A stretch of 64,000 nt of DNA from Oreocharis arfaki (GCA_013398015.1 VZRR01008219.1:186001-250000), one strand, 5' to 3'. Positions 39,604 through 53,572 are shown, counted from the first letter of the stretch. The notes: generated by a model from the sequence alone, not told the origin. Numbers and translations are program-made.

Positions 39604-42600
39604 TAGTGCATTCACAGATTTTGCAGGAAGCCTAGAGCTAGCACAAAAGAAAATTACTCCCCTTAGACACAAGAAACCCCAGAATTTACTAGTCAATGAC
39701 AAACAATAAATAACATTTGCAGCAGAAGGTAGGAGAGGCTGGCTGGGTCGGTACTCACAGAGCGAGGCTGCGGGAATGACCTTCTTCTCACATGAGTCAA
39801 CTCCTCCCCGACAGGTGCTCACAGCTCGCCCGCCTCTGCAGGGGCAGACACCTAAATTAGAGCCCCCTGGCCACTCCTCGTGCCCTGCTCCCACACAGAT
39901 TTCTCTTTCGAGAGCTCCCACCAGCAATTTTCTCCTTCTCTGGGCTTGCGAGGTAAAGCCAAAATTTAAAAGAAATGGGATCTCAGATGCAAATCTCCTT
40001 GTGTAAGTCTTTGCCAGAGCATCTCGCAGAGTCTCGAGCAGGCTGTGTGATGATGGGTCTGGCTGCCAAGTCGTCACTGTTGCCACAGTAACGGAGCAGT
40101 GGTCCCCTGTGGCTTGCTAAGGGAGCGGCAATGGGAGCACCGAATGGATGCATTGCCTCCTCCTTCGAGGATTCCTCTGACCTGGGTAATCCACACATTT
40201 CTTTAAAAAGGCTGTTTTATACAGAAGGTATTTCCCTCACACCCCCCATACAACCCCCTCCCGCCTTGGTTACTCCACTCACGGAGCTCTACAGCATCTT
40301 AAATCTTGCTCCTGTGGGATAGGAAAGCTGGCATAACCCCGAGAGAGCCGCTGGCTTCCCCTGGGGAATACCATGGCTCGTGAAAAGGGGAAAAAGGAAA
40401 CCTTGTTCTGGTAAATATCTGAACACGAGCACACGCTCACCAGCGTTTGAAGAAGTGCTGGGGCGGCGCGATATGATCTTGTCTCTGCGAGCAGGTGAAT
40501 GAGCAGTTGAGACAGCAATAGGAGATTTCTCTGCCAAGTGTTTCTCTGCCAGCACGACCGAGCACAAGTGTGTCTGTGAGGCCCTATTACAGCTACGGGG
40601 AAGCTCAGCGCTGGCAGAATTCCTTTGTTCCTGTCCCCTCAACTGAAAAGTCTTGGCGCTGTCATTTCTGAGCCTTAATATCGATGTTTTCTACTTATTT
40701 TTTATTATAACATTGACATAAACATTAGCAGTAATGTTAGGCAGGAGAGTCCACCACAGTGGAGACCTACAGACTCCAGGCTGTAGTCAGCAAAGCAGCC
40801 AAGACTGCAGAAGCAGGCGTTATTTTGCTGGACAATGAACAATTCAGCCTTGTTTTGGAAAGCAACTCCTTGGATAGTTAAATAATACCACTTGTTTATG
40901 AGACAGACTATTTATCTCATCTTCTTTATAAAATGTTGCTAATGGTTCTTTGTTGCTTTCCTTATTATTCTCTCTTAAAGCCAAGTGCTTCTTTTAAGGT
41001 AATGGATTTCCTCTCTCAGGATGCCAGTAACAAACACAGCTCTGTGTGCTCGTAGGTGGTGTGGACGGAAACAAACACACGGAAGTAAAACCCACACATT
41101 TGCTTCCTTAACCAACTTTCCTGTCCTCACTTCCAACCCAGGTTGTTTGGGCAATCTGTGACAGTGGCTCATCCCGACTTGCTAGGCAGGGTCAGGCCTC
41201 CAGGTGCCAAAATCCAGACCTTAAAGATCCCATCATGACAAGGGGTTAAGTACCTTTTTGCTCCACTATGATCTGCAGCAGTGGAGATGGGACTAGTTAA
41301 GAACAGCAGTATCAGCCAGAAGGGCTAAAAAGAATTAAGCTAGATTATTAAAAGCTATGAGCAGACTAAAAAAAAATCTCAAGTGTTAAAAGCAGTAAGA
41401 ATTCTAATATTTTTACTTATCTTTGCCTCTGCCTTCAGACTGAATTTTCCAGCTTTTCTCCAACATACCACGAGGATTAGAATTTACTTTGATTTAGAAA
41501 AAACCCTTCAATTTCTCCCATGTTTACAGGATTCTTCAGTGTGGGACTTGGAGAACATCACCACACACAGTGATGGCCATGACAACGCCACCAGGCTTGG
41601 CAGTGCAGAACATCTCTGCAAAGCAGGAAATCTAGGCCCAGCCTAAGGGAGCCTGGAGCCTTCTGATTGCAGCTGCTGGATTTAACAGCATCACACCCCC
41701 ACACATCCACAGACACCCTCCCTGCATGGTGCCTTAGTGCAGAGGCTTGTTCAAAATCAGTTACTAGTACACCCAGACTTAGGAGCATCCAGTTCCACAC
41801 AGATGTGAGGTTACTAAACATATGTAGGCATCTTATAGAAGTTCGAGTTATCACGGGCATTTTACGTCTGTTTCTTCGGTAACCTTGAATGAGAATGCAG
41901 TAAGCTCAGGAAGTGAGCTGCACATTTAGTCTTACATAGGAAAATGTTGGTTGGTACATATAATTAAATAAATCTGTTTTGCTGACACTCCCTCCCCCGC
42001 TCCTTCCCTCAGCTATTTTTACGCTTGGCTTAGTGGAAAAGACTTGGTGCCTCTGGGTGTGAAGCATGAAGCCATTCAAAGTGAAGCTGTCCCCTGAAGA
42101 AGACAATCCCGAGAAAGAATAATGCTGGGCTCTCAGGGAGTATGAAAGCAGCAGAGGAATGTAGGGGAGAGAAGGTGGCTGGGCTTGGCCTGCAGCGCAG
42201 AGAAGTCTTTTCCATTTGCAGCTTTCTCCTGCCGCAGTCAGAGCTATTTAATGGGATCACGAGGGCTGCTGTAGCATTACTTATGGAAGAGGGTATAAAA
42301 ATGACAGCAGCTAATTGACGGCACCCATTTCTCATCAGTCGCCTCATAAGGCTAATTGCACAAACAGAACGTTTCAGAGGCTAACGGGCTGGAAATGGCA
42401 TTCTGTCTGCTGGATCCAGACCAGCACAGAGAGACTGCATCCCTATGCCTGGGCACTTCAGGCCCAGCCACAGACAAAAAGAGGGATATCCTGAAATCTA
42501 CATCCACAGGAGGACATAGACTTCAGAAACTGAGCTGGAGTGCCAAAGACACGGCACAGTCATTCTTCCTGATGATTAGGAGGCAACATTGAATGTTCTT

Positions 42601-43649
42601 TTGTCCATAAATGTCCAGACCACATTCCTGGTTCCAAAGTTCTCTCACAGAAAGAAAGGCTTTGTCTGGAGCTCACGACTGAGGGCAAGAAAGACTTAAA
42701 AAAATCCCAAATAAAACAACCCAAGCTTGGTGGACCAGGGTGGAAACACACCTTTAACTGAGGCCTCGGTTCAGAGGAGGCATTCATGCTTCCAAGGGAA
42801 GAGGCTGGCTGATGGGAAGGGCAGAAACTGGACAGAGCTGTGTGTGGTCTCAGAGCAGGATAAAGGCAGGGAGTGTGTGTTTATGTGTGTAGGAAGGGAG
42901 CTGTTGGTAGTGGGAGTGCAGTCCCTGCACGTGAATTATAGATGTCAAAGCCGAAAAAGTGCTTGTTGGCCTGTTCAACTTTCCCTTCTTTTTGCTGCTG
43001 AAGATTTGAAAAGTTCCATCTTCCACTCGTTGCACCGAAGGATCTAATGCAGCATATTTGCTCTAGCATCATCAGTCACTGATTAGATAATTCTGACAAA
43101 AACAATTAAGGAAAAGATTGGTTCTTTCAAACATCAAGGTTCATTCTGCCCTTAGTATCACTACACAGGTTTTTTTTTAAACACACATTTAAATTTTTTT
43201 CTCACTCTGATCTATAGTTAGGCTTGTTAGGAAGTGTCTGTGCTGTTTTACTATTTTTAAAATACGGGCCCACGTTCGATCAGTTTTTGCTTGAGATTCT
43301 CTGCTGCACTTCTGGTAACATTAACTCACAACCAGTTTTCAAGGCTATTGGAAACTTATCACCACATTAGAATATATTCTGTGCTAAATGATCTGGATAT
43401 GCTAGGCTTTTTTTCGCAATTTTTCCACACCTGATTTTCATGGAGATCCATGCTCCTGCTTGTTTATACTCCTATTAACTGCTCCTGTGGTCATGCATGT
43501 TATTGACGGGTTTCTGGAAAGCTCAGCAACTCAGCAATTTTATAACTGCATTATAAACAATTCAATCAACTGTTCTTCCCCACATCTACTTCTCATTTAT
43601 TAATGGACTTTCTTTCTAGGCAGTATTTTCTGATCTCTCATCACCATCT

Positions 43650-43674
43650 GATATATATAAATATATAAAAATAC
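43650..43674. repeat. AT-rich TATA microsatellite
   Basis: A GATATATATAAATATATAAA stretch. It resembles TATA boxes by composition only, and nothing around it suggests a promoter. Confidence 0.75.
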
Positions 43675-44012
43675 ACTTGGGGGAGGAATGTAATTAGTTT
43701 TACGGTCCTTGTGCCAAAACTTCCACTGACTTCAGTCAGAGATTCGCCTGAAGAATGCCTGATTATGGCCTGTAGGAGTTGGCCCTATTTCTGTACAGCA
43801 GGAACAGGCTGGAGTGAGTGCACACAGGTGGGCAATGGAGTCCCACGGGCGTTTGAACCCAGAGGCGTTTGAAGAGAAGCATGAAAACGTGGGTTTATGT
43901 GTACAAGAAGAAGAAGAAGGTGAAGCACTTCGGGGGGAGCCAGGCAAAGTGGGTTGCTGTTATACAAGAGCAGGGGAAACTGAAGATTTTACATGATTGA
44001 CTCACGTTCAGC

Positions 44013-44040
44013 TTTGTTTGTTTGTTTGTGGGTTTGTTTT
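44013..44040. repeat. (TTTG)n microsatellite
   Basis: Tandem TTTG units, followed by GTGGG and another TTTGTTTT. A short imperfect tetranucleotide repeat, likely polymorphic. Confidence 0.85.
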
Positions 44041-47000
44041 AACTTTTCAAATAACGGAAGAGTGGATTTTCTCTTTCCCCCCTTTTCTGTTGTCAGACAG
44101 CTGTGCAAATATTTCAGCATGTGATTGTGGAAGCACAACACTGCAAACTTCTGCATGGTGCCAAGAGAAAAGTACAGGAAAACAAAAGGCAAGAGCCTGG
44201 GGTAGATGTAGCTGCCAGGATCTTCTGTCCCCAGGGGAACCAGACAGAGGAAAAGGGAGGGAAAAAAGGAGAACTGTGATAGCTTTCACTGCTGACAGTG
44301 ACAGTATCCCAGGTCAGAAGGAAACACAGACTGGAAGGAGGATAGCAAAGGTATCAGAGCAATTAGCAGTCATAGAATCACGTTGTTCTTGGAGGTTGTT
44401 GGCTTTATCTGCATCACCAACTGCTTGTATTGTACCTGCCCTAAGATACTGACTTCTCAGGTTGCAGGTAAATCGAAAACCCAACTGACACAGTGCAGTA
44501 AACCAGTCTTTTAATTCAGGAAATCAGACCTACATGCCTGGCTTGTGGTTGTACTGGCCTGGCATAAAACAGGTCTTTTCCAGCAGCTTAAGGAGTTCAT
44601 CAGCAAAGCAGTGATTCAGGCCAGACGACTGAAAACCCATCTCTTCACAAGTTCCCTCAGGAGTGTATGCTACACAAGTGTGGGCAGTGGGTGATAACAC
44701 AAACCTAAATATGCCACAGCCAGGAATCGAGCTGACTGATTCTCTGCCAAAGAATCCTATCTTGTTACTGTAGGGGAATGAATTAATCCATTAAAAAATT
44801 AGCTATCACTTGCAACGTTCTCAGTGGGTTTTGCCACACTCATTTCAGCGATTCCTCTATATCAAATGACAGCACATCTTCATCTTTCACTGCTTAAGTT
44901 AAAACAATAGGTCATTGTGTAATGGTACTCCATCTTCCAGCCCATCCTGCTGATGAGAAGTCAAAGGATCAAGATTCATTCCTGAAGCTGGCCATCATTC
45001 TGTGCCCTGAAACACAGAGCTGGGGATACTTCTCTTTTTCTTTCAGGCCCATAAAACTGCCAAAGTTACTCAAACAAACAAGAAACTCTTGGCTGTACTG
45101 CATGTAATCTCCCATCCAAGGGAATTACACAGGTGGTTATTAAAACTGCAATAACACCCACACCGTGAGCACATTTAAACCCTAAAGGAAGAAATTCTTC
45201 CTCCATCAAAGAGAGCAAAATCATTTAATGATTTCAGGAAGCCTTCATACTCCAACTTCCTCTAACCATTTGCATTCCACTTCCATTTAACTACCTGAAT
45301 GATTAATTAAGATCTATCAGCTAATGTTTTGCACAGTGCTTCAAATAAGTAAAGTACTGTATAAGTCCTTGCCATGAATTGCTAATTAGGCTACTATTTA
45401 TGTCACTGTTGTTGCCTTCTGGGCTCTTCCCATTCCTTTCCATGTTCTCTTTCATTGGCAGTGGTCAGTGCTACCTACCATGGCTGCTATTTCCAGCCCA
45501 AGTTATGGAGTCAGCACCACCATCCTCCTCTGGCTGTTTCAAGAATATGTAACTTTTCTGGCATTGTCACACGTACTTTTATGGGACCTGAGTCCCATAA
45601 AAGCAAAGACCTTGCAGCCCATTATCCACTTTAATAGCATTTTTACCTCACAGGCCCAGACTCCAGCCTCACAGCACCTCTCCCCTGCCCAGGTATGCAC
45701 AGGTGAGGATGGAGGCTCCCCTCACACAGCATGACAGCAGAAAACAAGGGTTGGTACAGCTCCTCCCTACAGGACACCAGTTTTTCCAAACAAGCCCTGG
45801 AAATATCTTCAATTCCGTCCTTCCTTTAGGAAGCCTAAGCAGGGTCCTCCTGATGCCATAGGGGCTGAGCCCAGATTACAGCAGGGTCATGGTCAGTGTG
45901 GCCTCCAAGAGCAAAGCAGAGGCTTGTCTGTGACAGAAGACCCACCCACCTCCATAGTCTCGTGTGACTCTGGGCAGGCCATCTACAATTAGGTGTACAA
46001 GTGGTGAATTTGGGTGTCTTGACTTGCAGCTGTCTTGAGAGACCAGAGACACGGCTTTAAAAACCAGGACATGTCCCTGCAATGGAAACCAGTTGTCTCT
46101 GCAGTTACTGTCCCTGCAGATCCCGTGAGATAAATACGCAAAATACTGCATTTGCTTTGTTTTTCTTTAACTGTCAAGCCATACAAATTCTGCTTTATAA
46201 TTGAGCATCAAGTCAAGTTCTTTCCTTCTTACTCATAAGTAACATTCAACAGGCCAAAACAGGCTACAGGGATGCCAAAAATATAACCTTTTGGAACTCA
46301 GTAAACAATTTTGTTGATACTGCTGAAAACAGAGCAGAATCATTTTCTCTGAGCGCATTGGCTCTTCAGAGGTAATGAGAGCCCATTTCTTTGAGTCACT
46401 GAACTCAACCGTGAGTGCCAATGGGACAGGCTGAGCTGGTGAATCTCATGATCCTTCCCTCACGTTCCAGTTTATTTTAACTCCTTCTAGAGTCTCCGAA
46501 GGAAAATACTCTCATGCTCAAAGACACTGAAGCAGCAAAGGATAAGCTCAGAAATAAAGTCCCTGCAATGTTCTTTTCTTCCTTGCCCAAATCAGTGCTA
46601 GACAAGCACAGGACTTTCTAAGCAGAAAGAAACTTCATAATCCCCTTTCCTTCTGTATCCTCTCATTGTACGCAGCTGTGGGTTTGTGGGGACTGTGAAA
46701 CCCTGCTTGCTTCTGATCTTTATTGTCTGGGTCCTTAATAACTCTGGAAGTAGATCACTAACAGCACGAGTTGCTGGTTCTCCACGTAAATCCCACAGTG
46801 ATGTCTGAGGGTTTGCCCAGCACAATTTCCAGTCACAGTCCCCAGTGCTGAGAAATGACGAATTTGCAGTAAGTCAGCACTGGAGGAGAAAAGAGAACAC
46901 AATGGAGGAAGGGAAACAAATGGAGAGTGCAGAAAAGAAACATACAGAAAACAAATCAGAACCACATAACATGGGTTAACTCCTTCAGGGCTGGCATCTC

Positions 47001-47137
47001 CAAATCCCAGGAGAGCTACTTCAAGCACCAGAAATGCAGCAAGCTTGCCCGGAGACCTGAGTGCACATACAGACATGGAGACATCGTACAGGCACTATGG
47101 AAAGTTCAAATGAAGGGGGTAAAATCCATGTGCTACC

Positions 47138-47152
47138 GTGTGTGTGTGTGTG
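47138..47152. repeat. (GT)n microsatellite
   Basis: About 7.5 GT units, 110 bp to the left of the A/C-rich tract at 47.26 kb. Short and simple. Confidence 0.85.
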
Positions 47153-47263
47153 CATGTTCCATGGCACGCAGCACCAACAGCTCTGGGAGTAGAAAATCGC
47201 AAGTCAGGCCTTGCATTATAACACGACAGGCTTAAAAACCTTAGGATTTTGAGAGATTAATAA

Positions 47264-47385
47264 TTTTTTTTTTTAATAACAACAAAAAACAAACAAAAAC
47301 CCAAACAAAAACAAACAAAAAACCCCAAACCAACAACAACAACAACAAAACAAACCCCAAAAAACCCAAAAAACCAAACCAGGAC
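47264..47385. repeat. A/C-rich low-complexity tract
   Basis: After a T11 run on the + strand comes about 110 bp of only A and C, made of CAAAA, CAAA and CCAAA units with an internal (AAC)6-like stretch near 47330. The reverse strand is T/G-only, and the Phe/Val/Leu-rich frames seen there are artefacts. Tracts like this are often slippage products of a retroposon tail. Confidence 0.9.
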
Positions 47386-50300
47386 AGTGAGCACTCTTCT
47401 GCTGAAATCCAAAAGTGACAGAAGAAGGTGAGGATGAACAGAAGTGGTTGCTGAAGTTTGTCTGCCACCCATTGGTACCTGTGCTGGAGAACGCACACAA
47501 ACCTGCTGGAGCGCCCTGCACGGGCAGCTCTGTGCCCAAACTGCCCTGACTGAAGGCTTTCTCTGGGGCATGTAAACAAAGCACAGATTTGGAACAAACT
47601 GCCGCAAAAGGCTGATGAACTGCTGCCTGCGTGACCAACACAGAATGTAAGGAGCAGCCTCGTGGAGAAGACGGGACAGAAGGAAGAAAGGGTGTATAGG
47701 GGGTTTGATTTTTTCCCACCGAATCAAGATGGAAACAGTATAGGGGTGTTCCTTCTCTTTGGCTACAGTACCTCTGGGAGAGCAGGGGGATTGGTTTCAG
47801 TGGCTCATTACCCCAGGCTCCTGCTGCTTCACGGAGATCAATGTATCATTTAATAGCGAGAGGCTTTTCAGCTCTGGGAGATTTTATCTGCTGATGGCTT
47901 CCATGATATTTATAGACATATCCATCAGCGCAACAGCAGGAAGCTATTCTCTAGGGGTCAAATTGGGTGGATTTCCCCTATTTAAAGTGCATTATGGATG
48001 CAGCTTTCTGTATAGGATTAACCACTTAACTCACTGAATCCCGAACATCATCAGCCATTGTTCACAAAAACTGATGATCTCCACGGCTTAGTCGTGGGAT
48101 GGTTGACTTGTTTTCAGCCTCAATTATCTTTTCAAATAATAAGGTCCTTTGTTAACCTCTGACTTGCTGAGCGCTGTGTAGGCAGCCTATTAAGTACTTC
48201 ACAGTCCTCTTTTAACCCTATGATTCGGGCAGCTCTAGAGATTTAGTCCCATGATTGTCCTATTTCTGTCCAGGCTGAATCTTCGTTTGCCACATGAATA
48301 GCAACGCCAGAGAACCAGCTTTGATCACAGCAAGCTTAGGAAAATAAACCACGGTGGCTTGGAAGATCGAGGCAGAAACTACGTGCTTATTATACAAAGT
48401 GTTTTAATGCTCTCAGCCTAACTTTTGGTAATGATTTACCGAGCATGCTTCCCTGCTAAGAGCATTTAGAGAGTCAGCTCCTCTGGGGATTTAGCATGCA
48501 GTGATTCTATCTCCTAAAATTATCCTACTATCTTTCTCGTATTGAATTTCTCCTTGCGAGCACACCTTTTGGAATGAGACAGCCTTGCAAGGGGAGCTCA
48601 GAATAGACATATTGTTCCAGCAGCTCCGAGCGCGTTGGAAATGTGAACTGCCGTGAACTGCTGCTTAATTTGACACAGAAAGACGGGTGTAGAGTCCTGA
48701 CACGGACAAGTGTTCTTGAATACAAATTTGAGTTATTTAAGGTTTTGTTTCCAATCACCAGAGCTATCATCAGTCACGTCTGTCCATCCACTCTCCCTTT
48801 CAAATTCACCATGACCTCCTCATGGCCTTATTTCACTTAACCTTGCTGTGTTTACAGTGACCTCCACCCTCATGCCTTGGTGTACTCCGAGCGCCAGGCT
48901 GACACACCAGCATGCAGCTCTCTTACTCACAAATACACTCCATGAGCAATGGAAGGGCAGCTGGTGTCTGTCCCTGAGAGCAAAAACTAAGTTCCCAATC
49001 CCTGGCAGGATCCACCCCATTTTCCATCCTTGAAGGTCTGGTCAGAGTTCATACATGAATCTCATTTCCATTACTTTGCTCTTGAGTGATTTTATTTTGC
49101 TGGTGTACACAGCTGCAGTGCACTCTTGCTCCTTTGCTTTACTCTCATCCATTTCTTTTCATTTGGATATATCAGAACACTCCATAAATGCAACTGAAAT
49201 TACAAAACTAATAAGCCTTCCTTTCTGTCAGGTGGGAAAGACAACGACATTATCCTCTCTGTTTTAGGAAAAGAGACGTTCAGAGAGAAAAAATGTATAG
49301 GAAAAAAATCTCGAGTCAATAAACCTTATATCCAAGATCACTCAGGATAATTTTAATGCTTGAAATGTACCTAACCAGGAAACTTACTTTTTAGCTAAAT
49401 CGGGACACTTGTGCAAGTCTGTTAATTAATATAGTGACTACATTATGTAGTTCTTAATCATCTTAGAAACCCCTGGAGCAGCTTAAGGAGTCTTTGTCAG
49501 GCTCCCCCTACCAGTGGCACTAATAGACCTTAAACACCCTGACCAGCCTCACTGGGGGCTCTTATCCTGCCCAGGGATGCTGGGAAGGGATGCTCCATTT
49601 AAGATCCACCCTGGGCACCCAGCCCCACCCTGAGCTACCTCGCAGCTGTGCAAGCCTGCATCCCTGTCTCCATCTCCGGGGTGGATGCTGGAACTCTGCA
49701 CTAGTCCTGCATCCTGCTGCTCCTGACTGGGCTGTGGGGATTGACTCTGAACCTAATTCATCACCTCCCTTGTCTGGCATCGCTGATGAAACCTGTCAGT
49801 GGCATTTGGTGCTGCCCACCCTGCTCAGGCCCTCTGGGTGTGACTGTGCCCCAGGCAAGGAGGACACAGCCTGTCCTGAGCTCACTCACCCTTATCCCCC
49901 GCTCTCTCTGCTCCCCAACACCCTCATCCCCACCACCACATCATTCATACCGGAAATCCCGGAAAAGATCTTGCCAGCATTTGAGGGCAAAGCCGGGACG
50001 CCACCTCAGTCTAACCCTTCTCAGTGGTGGTCTAAAAGCAGCCACTGAGTTGGCAGCACACGGGCTGCCAAGCACAGCCATGGCATTACTGCTCTCCAGA
50101 TGTGGCAGTGTTGACCCAGGGTGAGAGTGAGCTACCATGTGAATGCCGTCCTGAATCCCCCTGGACACATCTGCTGAAGGATGGTGGCAGTGGGAGACAG
50201 GAGAGTTACAGCCTTCAGTTCACTTTGATAAGCTAAAAATGCTATAAATACAACTTGTCCCATCAACAGTCTGGTTCAAAATATATTAATTACAGCTTGG

Positions 50301-53300
50301 TAGCTTTTCTGCAATGTTTCAAGCAAGTTCTTTCAGGCTGTCTGACACTGAGTCATATTTTGGAAATAAACTTTTTGGATCTAACATTAAATGAGAAATT
50401 ATTTCAGATTTGGTAATACAGACTGGGTTTTCAACTTCCTCCTTGAACAGGCATCTGGAACAAAAATGTGTCTAGAAAATTTTGGCCTGCCTTTTGAGTC
50501 TGCCTGGGCTCAGGCTGCTCTCATAGCTGAAAACTTCACTGAGAGACAAGGGCTGGATTCCTCACAGGCTGCCCTTCCCCCCGTGCCAAGAAGCAACCAC
50601 GTATGTCTAAGGCTACATAAACTAATTAGACATCTAATCCTACCTTTGTCTGCACCTGGTACTGCCAAGAAAGATGAGAAGGAGCAGCAAGTACGGGAGG
50701 TACAGAGGGAAAGGGGACATCCGCTCGTCAGGGGAACGAGGGCCAATGCACTGCTTGAGACATTAACCTTACACGTACTGTAAGCACACCTCTCAAAACA
50801 GTAAGACCTTAAAACAGCACACAGACCTTCAAGATGAGGGGAGAAATCCTCCCAAGAGAAAGGTGCTGCACATTCACTGACTACACAAAAAAAGCTCGGA
50901 TGCAGGTTCACGAAAGAGCAATTACCTGTTAATTACTGTATCGAGTTCACCAGCACGAGCAGCGAGCAGGGGAGTTCTGCCCTCCGCAGCCAGAGGGGCA
51001 CGCAGGGGATGCTCTCCGTGAAACACAAGACACAAAGGTTGCACCAGCAAACAGCCCCTTGCCAGGGGATTTCTCCCGAGGCTCAGGAACTGCCACCACT
51101 CAACTCTGCAGCGCTGCTGGCTTTCCTAAAGCAACCTCGTGTCACAACTTTTGTGAGCACCACAAGACCTGGCCGGACGAGAGCTGGGACCAGCGGACTG
51201 AGATGCAAAAGAGTTCGTTAACTTCTGTAGTATATCCTGAAACTTCCATTTCAAGACGCAGAAGAGGCATTGCCTGCTTGTAGAGATAATTAACAGAGAT
51301 CACAATAAACGTGCATACAGAGTGAGGGACAGATGACTGACAGGCACCGTGAAAAGAAACGCCGAGATGCCAGGAAGTTGGGTTAAAAACTAGAAGAACC
51401 ATTTTCTCAAATCACCTCGTTTGCCTTGTGGAACAAATAGTTCCAGGATTCACACTGTCAAGGCTTTCTCCCAATCATGAGAGCACAAGATTTGCTTTTG
51501 AAAAAAAGAAGAAAGGTGGAAACTAATGGATGACAGCTGATTTTGGCAGGCTGGGCCTTGGGAAGAAGTATTAACTCTTAGAGGGGTTGTGACTCTAAAG
51601 CGATGAGCAAAGAGACGCTGTACTAGGCAAACAGGATGTAATTGACCCACAGCGATGACACACTTTAGTATTTTCTCACAGATAATAACTAGCTGAAGAA
51701 AAGAAGATGCCTTAGGCCTCTAACCAAATTGGTCACCTTACAGCTATGAAATGCCCCACCCAGCACTAATTATGACTATTATAACAGTAACAATTAAATC
51801 AAAGTAACTGCTGCTATTCTTTGACAGCTGCCTTGCCAAGGCTAGTATTTTGATTACGAAGCAAGGAAAGGGACTCAATCAACTTAAAACTGCCCTTTGT
51901 TTCAGAAAGGTTTTGTTTTTATCTGAGTAAAACTCAAGTTTTGACAAGTTGTGAACACAACCCTGTGTTTCCAGTTTCCCAGTTTCCAGCGTTTACTCCT
52001 TATGCAGCGTTTGTGCATCTGTGATGAAGTTTAAAACAGAGATTTGCTCTTTTATGTTATGTGATCCCCCCCAGCTGGCTGTGACTGCCCCTCTAGTTTT
52101 GTTTGCTGCCTTGTACCATCCTCACCTGTTGTTTACATAGGTTTGGATACAGGCAAAATCAGACATGAGTGCTTTTAAATACACTGACCAGGAACATCAG
52201 CAGGTGGGCTCAAAATCAGGTGAGTCTCCTCTAACCAGGTCTATTTTTGAAACAAAAAATAGGTTTGATGCTGTGCCACCATGCTTGGTGAGATAAGAAA
52301 GCATCACCATGAGCCATCTGTTCAAAGCACAGCCGGAGAGTGTTCACCTTCAGCCAGCCCCGGGCTCTGCAGACCGCCTGCCAGGAGCTAGGGAAGCCCT
52401 GAATCTGGGCTAATTGAAGGCATCTGCAGCCAGCCAGCCAGCTTCATATTTAATAGGGATTTACTGCTGATGGAAATTACAAGCGAGTTACAGATTCCAG
52501 CACGTCTTGGTCTCGCCAGGGTCAAACAAAAGCATGTAGTGATAAGAACAGAGCGCTGCTCACCGGGACCTGAGGTCTCCGTGGACCTCATTGCTTTGTT
52601 AAAGTGTAGCTGATAAGCTGTGAGGTACTACAGAGCTCCACATCTTTCCTAGAAAATATGCTTTCCCCAGTCGTGTTTATAATGCCGTTTACAATCTCCA
52701 GCCCTTCCGTTTGTTTTTACATGAGTGTAGGAGGGTTTCTTTCTCTTGAAATCGAATCATGGGGCCTCGCCATTTCTAGCTCAAAGTCTCCCTAATGCTG
52801 CTAATCTCCTATTAACAGCCTACTGACACAGAAGAGACAACAGAAAAAGACTGATTGCCAGCCCTCTGGCCCTGTGACCGTGTGCCGGTCAGATCTGGAT
52901 TAACAGTTGAGGCGATTTACCTCAGGAGGCCTTGCCACAGGTGCCTGCAACTCTAAACTCTCCTCGAACTGCCTGGCAGGAGAGGGAGGAGGGGAACCAG
53001 TAAATCCACAGATGATGCACACACAAACAAGGCCCCGCTGAAACTCGTTTTTCTTCTATACAAAACCAGGATGACTGAAGGAAAAAAACTTCTCGGCTTT
53101 GTATAAGGAGCTGGGCATGGACATCCCACCCACGACACAAAACCCACTGTAATGCTCCCTCATACTACCTGTCACTGACAGCAGGTTTGTTTAGCTTTTC
53201 TGGTTACTAGAAATTGTTATCCAGGAGCACAGGCAAACACACTGCTTTCCTCCAGTGCTCGTGCAGCAGCATAGATTGCCCTGCCGTGTAGGCTGGTTCA

Positions 53301-53564
53301 AGTACGAGAGGGACCCTTTCAGCTTTAAGACAATTTAAGCTGCTCACATTCAAGGAAAGATGGAAAAACAGCATCATTCGTATTTGGCAACAAGAATCCA
53401 TGTGACAGTTCGGTTCAGCAGCCCAAACAGCCTCAGGCTCCCCTCCAGGGCGGGACTGCACCTCCTACATTTGCAGCAGCGTGCCGTGCCCACTGCGCTG
53501 CTCCATGACCCTACATAGCAGGAGGAGGGTGCTGGGATGACGGGTGCAGCTGACCAGCTGCACT

Positions 53565-53572
53565 TGACGTCA
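53565..53572. promoter_or_regulatory. Palindromic CRE (TGACGTCA)
   Basis: A perfect cAMP response element palindrome lies in a locally GC-richer patch (53.4-53.7 kb), about 0.9 kb downstream of the candidate minus-strand exon. CREB/ATF sites containing CpG are uncommon outside promoters. Its function is not shown. Confidence 0.3.

Noticed and set aside
39547..40086. 179-codon minus-strand frame
   Set aside because: No recognisable domain and no splice or promoter context. It lies in a locally GC-richer patch where stop codons are rarer.
41110..41180. GGGCAATCTGTGACAGTGGCTC resembling an internal CR1 block
   Set aside because: An isolated short similarity without the neighbouring blocks, too weak to call.
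44370..44410. TCATAGAATCACGTTGTTCT resembling a CR1 tail
   Set aside because: Only about 15 bases match, and the expected following block is absent.
47241..47727. Minus-strand frames of 118-156 codons ending in Phe/Val/Leu-rich tails
   Set aside because: The hydrophobic end is the translation of the T/G-only strand of the A/C tract, not a membrane protein.
49590..50124. Two overlapping + strand frames of 152 and 127 codons
   Set aside because: Both are Pro/Ser/Leu-rich products of C-rich sequence. Two open frames at once point to composition, not coding.
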